A stretch of DNA of 64,000 nt. Source: Kiloniellaceae bacterium (GTDB lineage Bacteria > Pseudomonadota > Alphaproteobacteria > Kiloniellales > Kiloniellaceae). Location of the stretch: assembly GCA_021776195.1 (NCBI GenBank), contig JAJFGK010000020.1, positions 26,329-90,328 of the forward strand, in the 5' to 3' direction. Shown one piece after another: positions 8,471 through 16,243 of the stretch (position 1 is the first letter of the stretch; every line of letters begins with the position of its first letter). Under the pieces are notes generated by a model. The model made no database searches. It was not told the DNA's origin and saw nothing but the letters and a program-made list of their open reading frames with translations. The position numbers and the translations under genes were made by a program.

Positions 8471-9661
8471 CTAAGCGTTGACGAATTTGTTGCGGTATTC
8501 GTTGCGCACGTCGGCGTACCACTGCGGCTCTTTCGGCCAGGGCCAGAGATTGGACAGGGCGCTGCCGGGATAGGCCTCGGCGAAGTTCTTCTTGTAGTTA
8601 GGGGCGGCAAACCTGTCGCCGCCCAGGACCGCCGAGTTGTAGCCGTGGAAATCGATGGCCCGGCCGGCCGGGGCCGGATCGAAGCAGAAGTCGAGGAAGG
8701 CGTAGACCTGGTCGATGTTCTCGGCCCCGATCGGCATGGACATGCCATCGACCCAGGCAAGAGCCCCTTCCTTCGGGGCCTGATAGGTGACGGACTCGCC
8801 GGCGGTCTTCATTGCCAGGGGCGGGCCGTCCCAGGTCTGGCCGAGCACGACGCCCTCGTTGAGCAAACCGTTTTTCTGGGTGTCCGCGTCATTCCAAAAG
8901 AGTTTGATCTGATCCTTGTTCTCGATGCAAAAGGCCGTGACCTTGTCCCAGATCGCCCGCATGGTTTCATCGTCGCTGTAGGCGCGTCGCATGTCGCCGG
9001 GCTGCAACAGGCCGGTCGTCTCGAGGTAGAGGCCGGCGCCCAGCATGCCCGAGTGGGGCCGTATCATGGTCTTGCCCTTGTTGGCGGGATCCCAGATATC
9101 GCCATAGCTGGGGATGCCGCCGGCGGGCGCCCAAAGGTCTGTGCGCCAGCTCACCGCCTCCGTGCCCCAGATGTGAGGTAGCCAGTGAGAGCCCTTGCCT
9201 TCGAAGTTCCACTCCTCGTCGCCGACCCGCAGCATGGCTGGGTTGACGTTTCCCAGATTGGCGATCCGGCTGTAGTCGAATGGCTGCAAAAGGCCCAGGT
9301 CGACCCACTGCAGGGAGCGCATGTTGGTCGGACTGCAGATATCGAACCCGCGGCCCTTGGTCGCCTTCATCTTGTTGATGATCTCTTCGTTGGAGCCGAT
9401 CCCGGTATAGTTGACGACGATGCCGGTGGTATCCTCGAAGGCCTCGATAAAGTTGTCGGGCAGGTAGTCCGACCACATCAGCACGTTGATCTGACCGGAC
9501 GAACTGAGCGCCTTGCGAGAGATACCGGGTGCCAGGGCGACACCGACACCGGCCGCCGCGCAAGCCAGGAGCGAGCGGCGCGAGAATTGCCTGGCTGCCT
9601 GCAACGTCGCACGGCTCGACGAATGCTTGGCACCCGACAGGGCCTTCGGTTTGCTGGTCAT
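8471..9661 (-). CDS. Extracellular solute-binding protein of a polyamine-type ABC importer, Tat signal
   Basis: 396 residues from the ATG at 9659-9661, chosen because an AGAGAGG sequence lies about 6 bases before it; an in-frame ATG 15 bases upstream is an alternative. The N-terminus has a twin-arginine motif (FSRRSLL, arginines at 28-29) followed by a hydrophobic stretch (ACAAAGVGVALAPG), so export is probably by the Tat system, whose genes are also in this window. The mature part has the PotD/PotF-type fold: INVLMWSDYLPDNFIEAFEDTTG, GFDICSPTN and LDFCFDP. First gene of the importer operon. It is divergent from the MocR-type regulator across a 341-base gap. Putrescine, spermidine or a related amine is the probable ligand. 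Confidence 0.87.
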   Translation of the reverse strand: MTSKPKALSGAKHSSSRATLQAARQFSRRSLLACAAAGVGVALAPGISRKALSSSGQINVLMWSDYLPDNFIEAFEDTTGIVVNYTGIGSNEEIINKMKATKGRGFDICSPTNMRSLQWVDLGLLQPFDYSRIANLGNVNPAMLRVGDEEWNFEGKGSHWLPHIWGTEAVSWRTDLWAPAGGIPSYGDIWDPANKGKTMIRPHSGMLGAGLYLETTGLLQPGDMRRAYSDDETMRAIWDKVTAFCIENKDQIKLFWNDADTQKNGLLNEGVVLGQTWDGPPLAMKTAGESVTYQAPKEGALAWVDGMSMPIGAENIDQVYAFLDFCFDPAPAGRAIDFHGYNSAVLGGDRFAAPNYKKNFAEAYPGSALSNLWPWPKEPQWYADVRNEYRNKFVNA

Positions 9662-10002
9662 GGCGACCTCTCTCATAATCGGATCATTGATTTTGCGGTT
9701 CCGGCGGCGCGGGCGCGCAGCTCTGACCGTCAAGTCAGTCTCGCAAAGCAATCTCAAAGCCGTCAAGTCATGGTTGCCCCCAATCGAGTTAGGCCAAGAA
9801 AAAGTGAAGGCATCCGGCATGGCCCTGACGAAATGGCCCTCTCTGGTCCCAATTGGCACAGGATAGCGCATCGCTTGTCACCATCGTTGGCCCATGGGAT
9901 GATTGGCGTGTTGGGGCCAGAGAAGTCCAGACCTGAACCGGCTTTTGACCTGCCTGGCGGAGTTGCCATGGCGGCGGGCCCCATCGCCTGGGTGAGGGTG
10001 CT
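9662..10002. promoter_or_regulatory. Divergent control region between ABC importer operon and MocR regulator
   Basis: 341 bases without a gene between two divergently read transcription units. The clearest element is the 11-base direct repeat CCGTCAAGTCA at 9727-9737 and again at 9760-9770, 33 bases apart, about three helical turns. MocR/GabR regulators are known to bind directly repeated half-sites spaced about this far, so these are candidate operators for the adjacent regulator. They lie 66-110 bases upstream of the binding-protein start. Short open frames crossing this region do not look like real genes. Confidence 0.5.
9727..9770. repeat. Pair of 11-bp direct repeats, candidate MocR operator
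   Basis: CCGTCAAGTCA occurs exactly twice, at 9727-9737 and 9760-9770, with a 33-base period. The repeat pair lies in the intergenic region next to the MocR-type regulator. Identity and spacing are seen directly; regulator binding is inferred from how GabR-like proteins work. Confidence 0.55.
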
Positions 10003-11523
10003 ATGCGCGATGTAATTTTTCCGGTGCGCCACAACGGGCCTTTGGGGCTTCAGGCTCAGCTGCGCCGCCATCTGGTCGATGCCATACTGGATGGGCGGCT
10101 GTCCGCCGACGAGCCGCTGCCTTCCTGCCGTCGCCTGGCCAAATCGTTGGGCGTGTCACGCAACACGGTGGTGTTGGCGTATCAAGTCCTGGCCGACGAG
10201 GGGTTTCTGATCTCTCGCGAGCGCGTCGGCTACTTCGTCAACCGCGATATGGCCTATGCCTCCCGGCACGAGGCTTACGATCAAAACACCGAGAGCGAGG
10301 GAGGCGAGCAGGACACGGGCGAGGCCGCATCCGAGGGTCCCGGGCGCCAAGCCCTGGAGTGGTGGAGCCGTCTGGTCAGGCGACCGTCGAGCTTGCTGCA
10401 GATTACCAAGCCGAAGAGCTGGCGGCGCTATCCTTACCCCTTCATCTACGGTCAAAGCGACCCGACCCTTTTCCCCGTGACGGCCTGGCGCAACTGCTCG
10501 CGCATGGCCCTTTCCCTGGAGGCCATCGAAAACTGGTCCGAGGACAGCTTCGACGAAGACGATCCGCTGTTGATCGAGGAGGTCCGGTCACGCGTTTTGC
10601 CGCGACGCGGCATCCGGGCGCGGCCCGACGAAATCCTCGTCACCCTGGGCGCGCAGAATGCGATCTACCTGGTGGCCGAACTGCTGATGGAGACGGGGAG
10701 CCGCGTGGGGGTGGAAGACCCGGGCTATGTCGACGCGCGCAACATCTTTGTCAACCGAGGCGCGGAGTTGGTGGCACTGCCCGTGGACCATCACGGGCTC
10801 ATCGTCGACCAACAGTTGGACGACTGCGATGTCATCTACATCACCCCGAGCCATCAGTCGCCGACCACGGTCACAATGGCGCGCGACCGTCGCGACGCCT
10901 TGATGGTCAAGGCCAGCGAGAAGGGTTTTCTGGTGATCGAGGACGATTACGAGGCCGAGGCGAATTTTACCGCCTCGCCCTCCACGGCCCTCAAGGCGCT
11001 CGACCGCGATGGCCGTGTGATCTACGTCGGATCCTTCTCCAAGTATCTCGCGCCGGGTCTGCGTATGGGGTTTATCGTCGCGTCGCCTGACTTCATCCGC
11101 GAGGTGCGCGACTTGAGGCGCCTCGTGCTGCGTCACCCGCCCACCAATAACCAGCGCACCGTCGCCCTCTTCGTGGGCGGCGGTTACTACGATGCCCTGA
11201 TGAACCGGCTGCAGCGCACCTACCAGGAGCGTTGGACGGTCGCGCGAAATGCCCTGCGGCAGCATCTGCCGGGGTGCTCGGTGAGCCAGTCCTCGGGCGG
11301 AACCAGTTTTTGGGTCCGCGGGCCGGAGCAGTTGGATGCCGATGTCCTGGCGCGCGACTGCCTGGCGCGCGGGATCGTGATCGAACCCGGATCGGTTCAC
11401 TTCATCGCCTCGCGGCCGCCCCGGAACTACCTTCGCATTGGCTTTTCATCGATCAAGGCGGATCGCATCGAACCGGGCGTGCGTCTTCTGGCCGAGGTTC
11501 TGGCGGGGCATCTAAAACAGTGA
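10003..11523 (+). CDS. MocR/GabR-family transcriptional regulator (GntR HTH fused to aminotransferase-like domain)
   Basis: 506 residues. Residues about 10-75 form a GntR winged helix (LRRHLVDAILDGRLSADEPLPSCRRLAKSLGVSRNTVVLAYQ split across helices). A long acidic linker follows (about 85-115), then a fold-type I aminotransferase domain with the PLP-lysine motif SFSKYLAPGLRMGF near residue 347. Such proteins use PLP plus an amine ligand as effector and commonly control vitamin B6, GABA, taurine or polyamine genes. The adjacent divergent polyamine-type importer is the obvious target. Whether it also controls the GABA-type aminotransferase at 14.0 kb is speculation. The N-terminus is close to the family norm; the linker is longer and more acidic than usual. 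Confidence 0.9.
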   Translation: MRDVIFPVRHNGPLGLQAQLRRHLVDAILDGRLSADEPLPSCRRLAKSLGVSRNTVVLAYQVLADEGFLISRERVGYFVNRDMAYASRHEAYDQNTESEGGEQDTGEAASEGPGRQALEWWSRLVRRPSSLLQITKPKSWRRYPYPFIYGQSDPTLFPVTAWRNCSRMALSLEAIENWSEDSFDEDDPLLIEEVRSRVLPRRGIRARPDEILVTLGAQNAIYLVAELLMETGSRVGVEDPGYVDARNIFVNRGAELVALPVDHHGLIVDQQLDDCDVIYITPSHQSPTTVTMARDRRDALMVKASEKGFLVIEDDYEAEANFTASPSTALKALDRDGRVIYVGSFSKYLAPGLRMGFIVASPDFIREVRDLRRLVLRHPPTNNQRTVALFVGGGYYDALMNRLQRTYQERWTVARNALRQHLPGCSVSQSSGGTSFWVRGPEQLDADVLARDCLARGIVIEPGSVHFIASRPPRNYLRIGFSSIKADRIEPGVRLLAEVLAGHLKQ

Positions 11524-11584
11524 TGGGTGGAGAATTGTGGGGCCGGCGCGCGCGGCGTGGGGATCCTACCGCTGCGCGGCGGTA

Positions 11585-12085
11585 TCAGTCGTCGAACAGG
11601 GCGTCGATGGCGTCTTGCTTGTTGACCTTGTGATCGCCGTTCACGATGGCGCCGGCCAGACTGTTCAGCGACTGCAATTCCAGGGACAGGCCCGAAATGA
11701 GCACCTTGAGGCGTTCGCTGTCGCCCCCCTCGATGATACCGCCGATCTGGCCCAAGGCATCCGTGATCATTTCCTTTAGCGTATCGATCGTCGTGTCGAA
11801 GGGCTCGCGGTAGTCCCGGGGAGCCGCGTCATAGGCCAGGCTGTACACTTCCGAGTGCGCGAATCCGCTGTCGTCAAAGTGCTGCTTGTAGGTCTTGAAC
11901 TCCCAATCGCGAACCTCTTCGAAGATATCGGGCATGTCCGGTATGAGGTCGAGCATCATGATGACCTCGCCGAAATGGTTCAGATAGTCCGTGGCGAGGT
12001 AGGTGATCGGATTGATGTTGAGGCCGACGATGCGTTCCGACAGATCGAACGAATCCACGGCGGAATCATCCTGTGCAGCAGGCAT
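11585..12085 (-). CDS. Conserved hypothetical acidic protein
   Basis: 166 residues from the ATG at 12083-12085, chosen because GGAG sits 6 bases upstream; the open frame extends 24 codons further to 12157 without a good SD. The protein is acidic and helical, with a recognisable core (ERIVGLNINPITYLATDYLNHF, then MMLDLIPDMPDIFEEV). No signal peptide or membrane segment. I recall similar small proteins in other Rhodospirillales but know no function. It lies just downstream, in the same direction, of a SET-domain gene, separated by an AT-rich 205-base gap that probably holds its own promoter. Confidence 0.75.
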   Translation of the reverse strand: MPAAQDDSAVDSFDLSERIVGLNINPITYLATDYLNHFGEVIMMLDLIPDMPDIFEEVRDWEFKTYKQHFDDSGFAHSEVYSLAYDAAPRDYREPFDTTIDTLKEMITDALGQIGGIIEGGDSERLKVLISGLSLELQSLNSLAGAIVNGDHKVNKQDAIDALFDD

Positions 12086-12157
12086 TTGTTGCTCCAGCAA
12101 TGATAGTGCCCCCCTGACTAAAGACGGTCCGCCGACACCGCATGAGAGGTAAGACAT

Positions 12158-12290
12158 TAATCGCTGCTGCTTTCTAAATCCTTTATCTTAACTAAACCGG
12201 GAGAAAGTCGGTACAATTAGACTAAACTTATAATCGCAACTCAGGGAGTTCTCCGGCGAAAATCTCTGCGCCCAGCGCGGTTTCTGGCCC
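12158..12290 (-). promoter_or_regulatory. AT-rich leader/promoter region upstream of the acidic protein
   Basis: A distinctly AT-rich patch in a GC-rich genome. On the plus strand ACTAAAC occurs at 12191-12197 and 12221-12227, 30 bases apart, and there is a small palindrome AACTCAGGGAGTT at 12239-12251. These look like promoter/operator elements for the gene starting at 12085. No exact -35/-10 pair can be named with confidence. Confidence 0.35.
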
Positions 12291-12764
12291 TTAGGCCAAG
12301 AACTGGCTGCGGTCGGGGTAGTCCTCGATGTTGGTGTAGTAAACCGTGACCTCCTGGCCGGCGTCCAGATCGCACAGGGCAGTCAATTCGGCCCAGAGCC
12401 CCAGCGGATCGCGCCGCCAAATGACCCTGGCGCCTGGCTGTTCCGCGTGATTGCACAGGGAAGACAGCCCGAGCGCGATAAAGCCGTCGACATTCTGGCC
12501 TTTGCCATACTGCGCCGGATCGACAAAATAGTGACTGAACAGGGCAGTGCGGTCGATCGTTGTCCTCTCTGACGCGGGGAACTCGATTGCCGGTGCCCGC
12601 TCGATCACCGTGCCCTGGGCAAAAAACTGGCCGGCTATGACGCCGCGGCCCTTGCCCTCGATCCAGTCGACATAGAGCGAGGTGGAAAGCCTCTCAGCGC
12701 CGGTGCTCCGCTCAATGGATTGGTGAGAAAAAGACTGGGGTGCAAATGGCGAGACCAAGGCCAT
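12291..12764 (-). CDS. SET-domain protein (putative lysine methyltransferase)
   Basis: 157 residues from the ATG at 12762-12764, which has AGGAGG 9 bases upstream; an ATG six codons earlier lacks this. SET hallmarks in order: GKGRGVIAG (SAM-binding N-flank, about residue 37), NHAEQPGA (the NH motif of the SET core) and EVTVYYTN near the C-terminus (catalytic tyrosine region). It is a minimal SET domain with no pre-SET or post-SET zinc clusters. Known members transfer methyl groups from SAM to protein lysines; bacterial stand-alone SET proteins are mostly uncharacterised. It is followed by a small acidic protein that could be a partner, though this is only a guess from position. Confidence 0.82.
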   Translation of the reverse strand: MALVSPFAPQSFSHQSIERSTGAERLSTSLYVDWIEGKGRGVIAGQFFAQGTVIERAPAIEFPASERTTIDRTALFSHYFVDPAQYGKGQNVDGFIALGLSSLCNHAEQPGARVIWRRDPLGLWAELTALCDLDAGQEVTVYYTNIEDYPDRSQFLA

Positions 12765-12896
12765 CTCATGACCTCCTGGCATTGTTTCAAGGGTCTAGGA
12801 TCTGATGGGAGGACTCAGAGTCGGGGGTACCTCCCCAATTTATGAGGTTTGCTATCGGCTCCCGGTGGGATCGCGAGGACGCCGGTCCGGCCGCGG

Positions 12897-13817
12897 CTAG
12901 GGGCCCCCCGCCGCGATGACGGCCAAGGCCGTCGAGGCAAGCCGGGCCTCGGGCGGATCGGCCCGGGAAGTCAGGATGATGGGAACCTGCGCGCCCATCA
13001 CCAGGCCCGCGGCGGTGGCGCTGAGGAGATAGACCATGGCCTTGAAGAGCGCGTTTCCTGTTTCGATGTTGGGAACCAGGACGATATCGGCGCGTCCGGC
13101 GACCTCGCCCCGATGTCCCTTGATCGCCACCGCTTGAGGCGAGATCGCCAGATCCAGGGCCAGAGGCCCCTCGATCAGGGCTCCGGCGAGTTCGCCCGCT
13201 CGGGCCAGGGCGACGATTTCCTCCGCCTCGCGGCTCGAGGGCATGGCGTCGTTCGGCACCTCGGTGGCCGACAGGACGGCCAGGCGTGGCTGTTCCTGGC
13301 CCAAGGCGTGATGGAGGGCGATGGCGTTGCGCGCGATATCGAGTCTGGTTTCGATCGAGGGGGCCACATTGACCGCGGCGTCGGTGATCGTCAGGGCCCC
13401 CTCCCGGTCGGGCAGGGTCATGTAAAAGAGGTGGCTCAGGCGCCGTCCGGTCCGCAGTCCGCCGTCGCGGCGCAGGACCGCGCGCAGCAGCGTGTCGGTG
13501 TGGACATGGCCTTTCATCAAGGCCTCGGCCCGGCCCTGGCTCGCCAAGGTCACCGCCAGTGCGGCAGCGCTCGCCTCGTCTTCCGCCGCCAGGGCCTCGA
13601 ATGCCGCGATGTCCCAGCCCAGGCGCTCGGCTGTGGCCGCCAGTCGGGCCGGATCGCCGACCAGCAGCGGCTCGATGAGACCCGCCTCGGTCGCCAGCCT
13701 GGCACTTTCGAGCGCCACTTCGTTGTCGGCCCCGACGATGGCGACGCGCAGTCTCTTTCCTTGGCGCGCGCGGGCCAGAAGATGGTCGGGGCAGCGATAG
13801 GGCAGGGTGCTGAGCAT
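12897..13817 (-). CDS. Phosphate acetyl/butyryltransferase family protein
   Basis: 306 residues. PTA_PTB fold: VAIVGADNEVALESARLA near the N-terminus, ALMKGHVHTDTLLRAVL, the RLSHLFYM and LTITDAAVN motifs, and GPLALDLAIS with ADIVLVPNIETGNALFK near the C-terminus. It interconverts acyl-CoA and acyl phosphate; acetyl or butyryl cannot be decided here. Short members like this often pair with acetate or butyrate kinase, but no kinase gene is adjacent or in the window. The SD is poor. It is divergent from the class III aminotransferase at 14.0 kb across about 190 bases. Confidence 0.85.
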   Translation of the reverse strand: MLSTLPYRCPDHLLARARQGKRLRVAIVGADNEVALESARLATEAGLIEPLLVGDPARLAATAERLGWDIAAFEALAAEDEASAAALAVTLASQGRAEALMKGHVHTDTLLRAVLRRDGGLRTGRRLSHLFYMTLPDREGALTITDAAVNVAPSIETRLDIARNAIALHHALGQEQPRLAVLSATEVPNDAMPSSREAEEIVALARAGELAGALIEGPLALDLAISPQAVAIKGHRGEVAGRADIVLVPNIETGNALFKAMVYLLSATAAGLVMGAQVPIILTSRADPPEARLASTALAVIAAGGP

Positions 13818-14009
13818 AGTGGATGGATCGCTTGTCGATGAGAGGGGTGGACGGCCAGATCGCGAGCGGCTAGAGATTCAAGAAAGCGCAGTGTGCAGTG
13901 AAGAACAAGCGGTCTCAACCCCGTGACCGGGGGTCGACGGGTTGAGCCAGACGGAAATTTGCCCGACCCTTGTTCCGGGCGTGACCGCAACAAACGAAAG
14001 GTCCCAGCC

Positions 14010-15377
14010 ATGAGCCTCGCCCCGAACTCCGCGGCCGCCCGCGATGTCGCCTACACCCTTCACCCCTACACGAACCTCGCCGTTCATGAGGAAAAGGGTC
14101 CCATGATCGTCACCAAGGGCGAGGGGATCTACATCTGGGACGACGATGGCAAGCGCTACATCGAGGGATTGGCCGGACTCTGGTGCACCGGTCTTGGCTT
14201 CAGCGAAAAGCGTCTGGTGAAGGCGGCGACCAAGCAACTCGAGGAGATGCCCTACACCCACACCTTCGCGCACCGCTCCTCGATGCCGGTGATCGAGCTT
14301 TCCGAAAAGCTGATCTCGATCGCGCCCGAACCCCTGACAAAATCCTTTTTCGTCAATTCCGGGTCAGAGGCGATCGATGCCGCGATCAAGTTCGTCTGGT
14401 ACTACAACAACGCCCTGGACCGTCCCGAAAAGAAGAAAGTCATTTCGCGGCTCCGGGGCTATCACGGCGTCACCATTGCCGGCGGATCCCTGACCGCGAT
14501 GTCCTATGCACAGACCGGCTTCGACCTGCCGATCGACCGGGTGCTCCATACCGACACCCCCTGTTACTATCGCTATGGGCTTCCCGGAGAAAGCGAAGAG
14601 GAATTCTCCACCCGGCTGGCCAATAATCTCGACAAGTTGATCCAGGATGAAGGCCCCGAGACCGTGGGCGCCTTTTTCGCCGAGCCGGTCATGGGCGCCG
14701 GCGGCGTGTTGGTCCCGCCGGCGGGTTACTTCGAAAAAGTTCAGGCGGTTCTGCGCAAGCACGATGTTCTGCTGGTTGCCGACGAGGTGATCTGCGGCTT
14801 CGGCCGGACCGGCGAGATGTGGGGCTGCGAGACCTATGGCATCCGGCCCGACATTCTGACCTGCGCCAAGCAACTGTCGTCGGCTTACCTGCCGATCGGG
14901 GCCACGCTGATATCCGAGCCGGTCTACGAGGCCTTTGTCGAGCACAGCCGCAAGCTCGGCGTCTTTGGCACCGGTCACACCTACGGCGGACATCCGGTGC
15001 CCGCGGCGGTCGCCCTGGAGACCCTGAAGATTTATGAAGACGACGATATTCTGGGTCACGTCCGGGCGGTCATGCCTCGGTTCCACGAACGCCTGGCCAG
15101 GTTGAACGACCTGGATCTGGTCGGCGAGGCGCGGGGCGTGGGCCTCATCGCCGGGGTCGAACTGGTCGCCGACAAGGCAAGCAAGGAACAACACCCACCG
15201 GAGTCAAAGGCCGCGGCAAAGGTCGCCGAAGAGGCTCTGGCGCGGGGCTTGATCGTGCGCGGTCTGCCCGGCGACGTGGTCGGTATCTGTCCGCCTTTGA
15301 TCATCACGGAACCGGAGATCGACGTGCTTTTCGATGCCATGGAAGGCGCGTTGAAGGCCACGGCGGCTCAGCTTTAG
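14010..15377 (+). CDS. Class III omega-aminotransferase, GABA/beta-alanine:pyruvate type
   Basis: 455 residues from the ATG at 14010-14012 (GAAAGG upstream); the frame opens 29 codons earlier but that part is not family-like. Fold-type I PLP enzyme with the catalytic lysine at about residue 287 (CAKQLSSAYLPIGA), the PLP aspartate in VADEVICGFGRTG, and FVNSGSEAIDAAIK. The segments EEEFSTRLANNL, EPVMGAGGV and GHTYGGHPV closely resemble plant pyruvate-dependent GABA transaminase, as I recall that sequence. Likely amino donors are GABA, beta-alanine, putrescine or taurine. It meets the TauE-like exporter tail to tail with 4 bases between. Confidence 0.88.
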   Translation: MSLAPNSAAARDVAYTLHPYTNLAVHEEKGPMIVTKGEGIYIWDDDGKRYIEGLAGLWCTGLGFSEKRLVKAATKQLEEMPYTHTFAHRSSMPVIELSEKLISIAPEPLTKSFFVNSGSEAIDAAIKFVWYYNNALDRPEKKKVISRLRGYHGVTIAGGSLTAMSYAQTGFDLPIDRVLHTDTPCYYRYGLPGESEEEFSTRLANNLDKLIQDEGPETVGAFFAEPVMGAGGVLVPPAGYFEKVQAVLRKHDVLLVADEVICGFGRTGEMWGCETYGIRPDILTCAKQLSSAYLPIGATLISEPVYEAFVEHSRKLGVFGTGHTYGGHPVPAAVALETLKIYEDDDILGHVRAVMPRFHERLARLNDLDLVGEARGVGLIAGVELVADKASKEQHPPESKAAAKVAEEALARGLIVRGLPGDVVGICPPLIITEPEIDVLFDAMEGALKATAAQL

Positions 15378-15381
15378 GGGG

Positions 15382-16131
15382 TCACCCAAGGAGAGCCTGA
15401 GAGAGACCGATCACCGCCAGCACGCTCAAGAGCAGGAGGACCAGGGGCCGATAGCGCCCCTTGTCGTCGCGGGCGAAGAGCCGGTGTCCCAGGGCGATGC
15501 CGGCGACTGTCGGAATGGCGAAGATGGCGGCAAGCAGCAGCACTTGCAGGTCGATCACGCCCTGCTGGGCAAACGCGCCGGCGGCGATGGCGTTGATGAT
15601 CAGCAGATAACTCGTGGCGCTGGCCCGGACCCCGCCATCGGGCTTGCCGATCGCCAGGAGATAGATCACGAAGGGGAGCCCGCCCAGCGCCGCGACCCCA
15701 TTGGTGAAGCCCGAGACGACGCCGATGGCCAGGGTCAGCCAGGGACCTTTTCGCGGCGTAATCTGGATGCGCCGCCACAAGAACAGCGTCGCCAACAGGA
15801 CCAGGATTGAAATCGTCAACTTGAGGTCGCTGGCGGGCAGCGCCTGAAGGCTCCACAGCCCGATCGGCGTTCCCACCAGAGCCCCGGCGAGAAACCAACG
15901 CATCAGGGGCCAGTCCGCTTGGCGCCAAGCCGACGGCGCCATGGCGACGCTGGAAACCAGCTCCAGCAGCAAGGCGATGGGCACGACCTGGGCCGCGGGC
16001 AGGATCAGCGTCAGGCCGGTCACCAGAAGCGCCGCCAGACCAAAGCCGCTGAAGCCGCGAATGATGGCCGCCAGGAATACGGCCAAAGCCGAAAGCCAGA
16101 GCAGGTTTGCAGGCAGGTCGATCGCCGCCAA
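15382..16131 (-). CDS. TauE/SafE-family sulfite/anion exporter, membrane protein
   Basis: 249 residues with about eight hydrophobic segments and the two family repeats (FLAAIIRGFSGFGLAALLVTG at the N-terminus, LAIGVVSGFTNGVAALGG in the middle). The start is a TTG at 16129-16131 preceded by AAGGAATAGAGGA. TauE/SafE proteins export sulfite, sulfoacetate or similar organic anions, but many members have unknown substrates. Its position next to an omega-aminotransferase and a Pta-like enzyme is compatible with sulfonate breakdown, though no sulfoacetaldehyde acetyltransferase is present in the window. Confidence 0.85.
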   Translation of the reverse strand: MAAIDLPANLLWLSALAVFLAAIIRGFSGFGLAALLVTGLTLILPAAQVVPIALLLELVSSVAMAPSAWRQADWPLMRWFLAGALVGTPIGLWSLQALPASDLKLTISILVLLATLFLWRRIQITPRKGPWLTLAIGVVSGFTNGVAALGGLPFVIYLLAIGKPDGGVRASATSYLLIINAIAAGAFAQQGVIDLQVLLLAAIFAIPTVAGIALGHRLFARDDKGRYRPLVLLLLSVLAVIGLSQALLG

Positions 16132-16243
16132 GTCCTCTATTCCTTGAGACGCCTGTGCCGGTGACGGCGGACCGCCATACTGGAACAGGGCCGGCGAGTC
16201 GGCAACGATCGGAGAAGAGGGAGGGCTCTGGCGCCCTTCCCGG

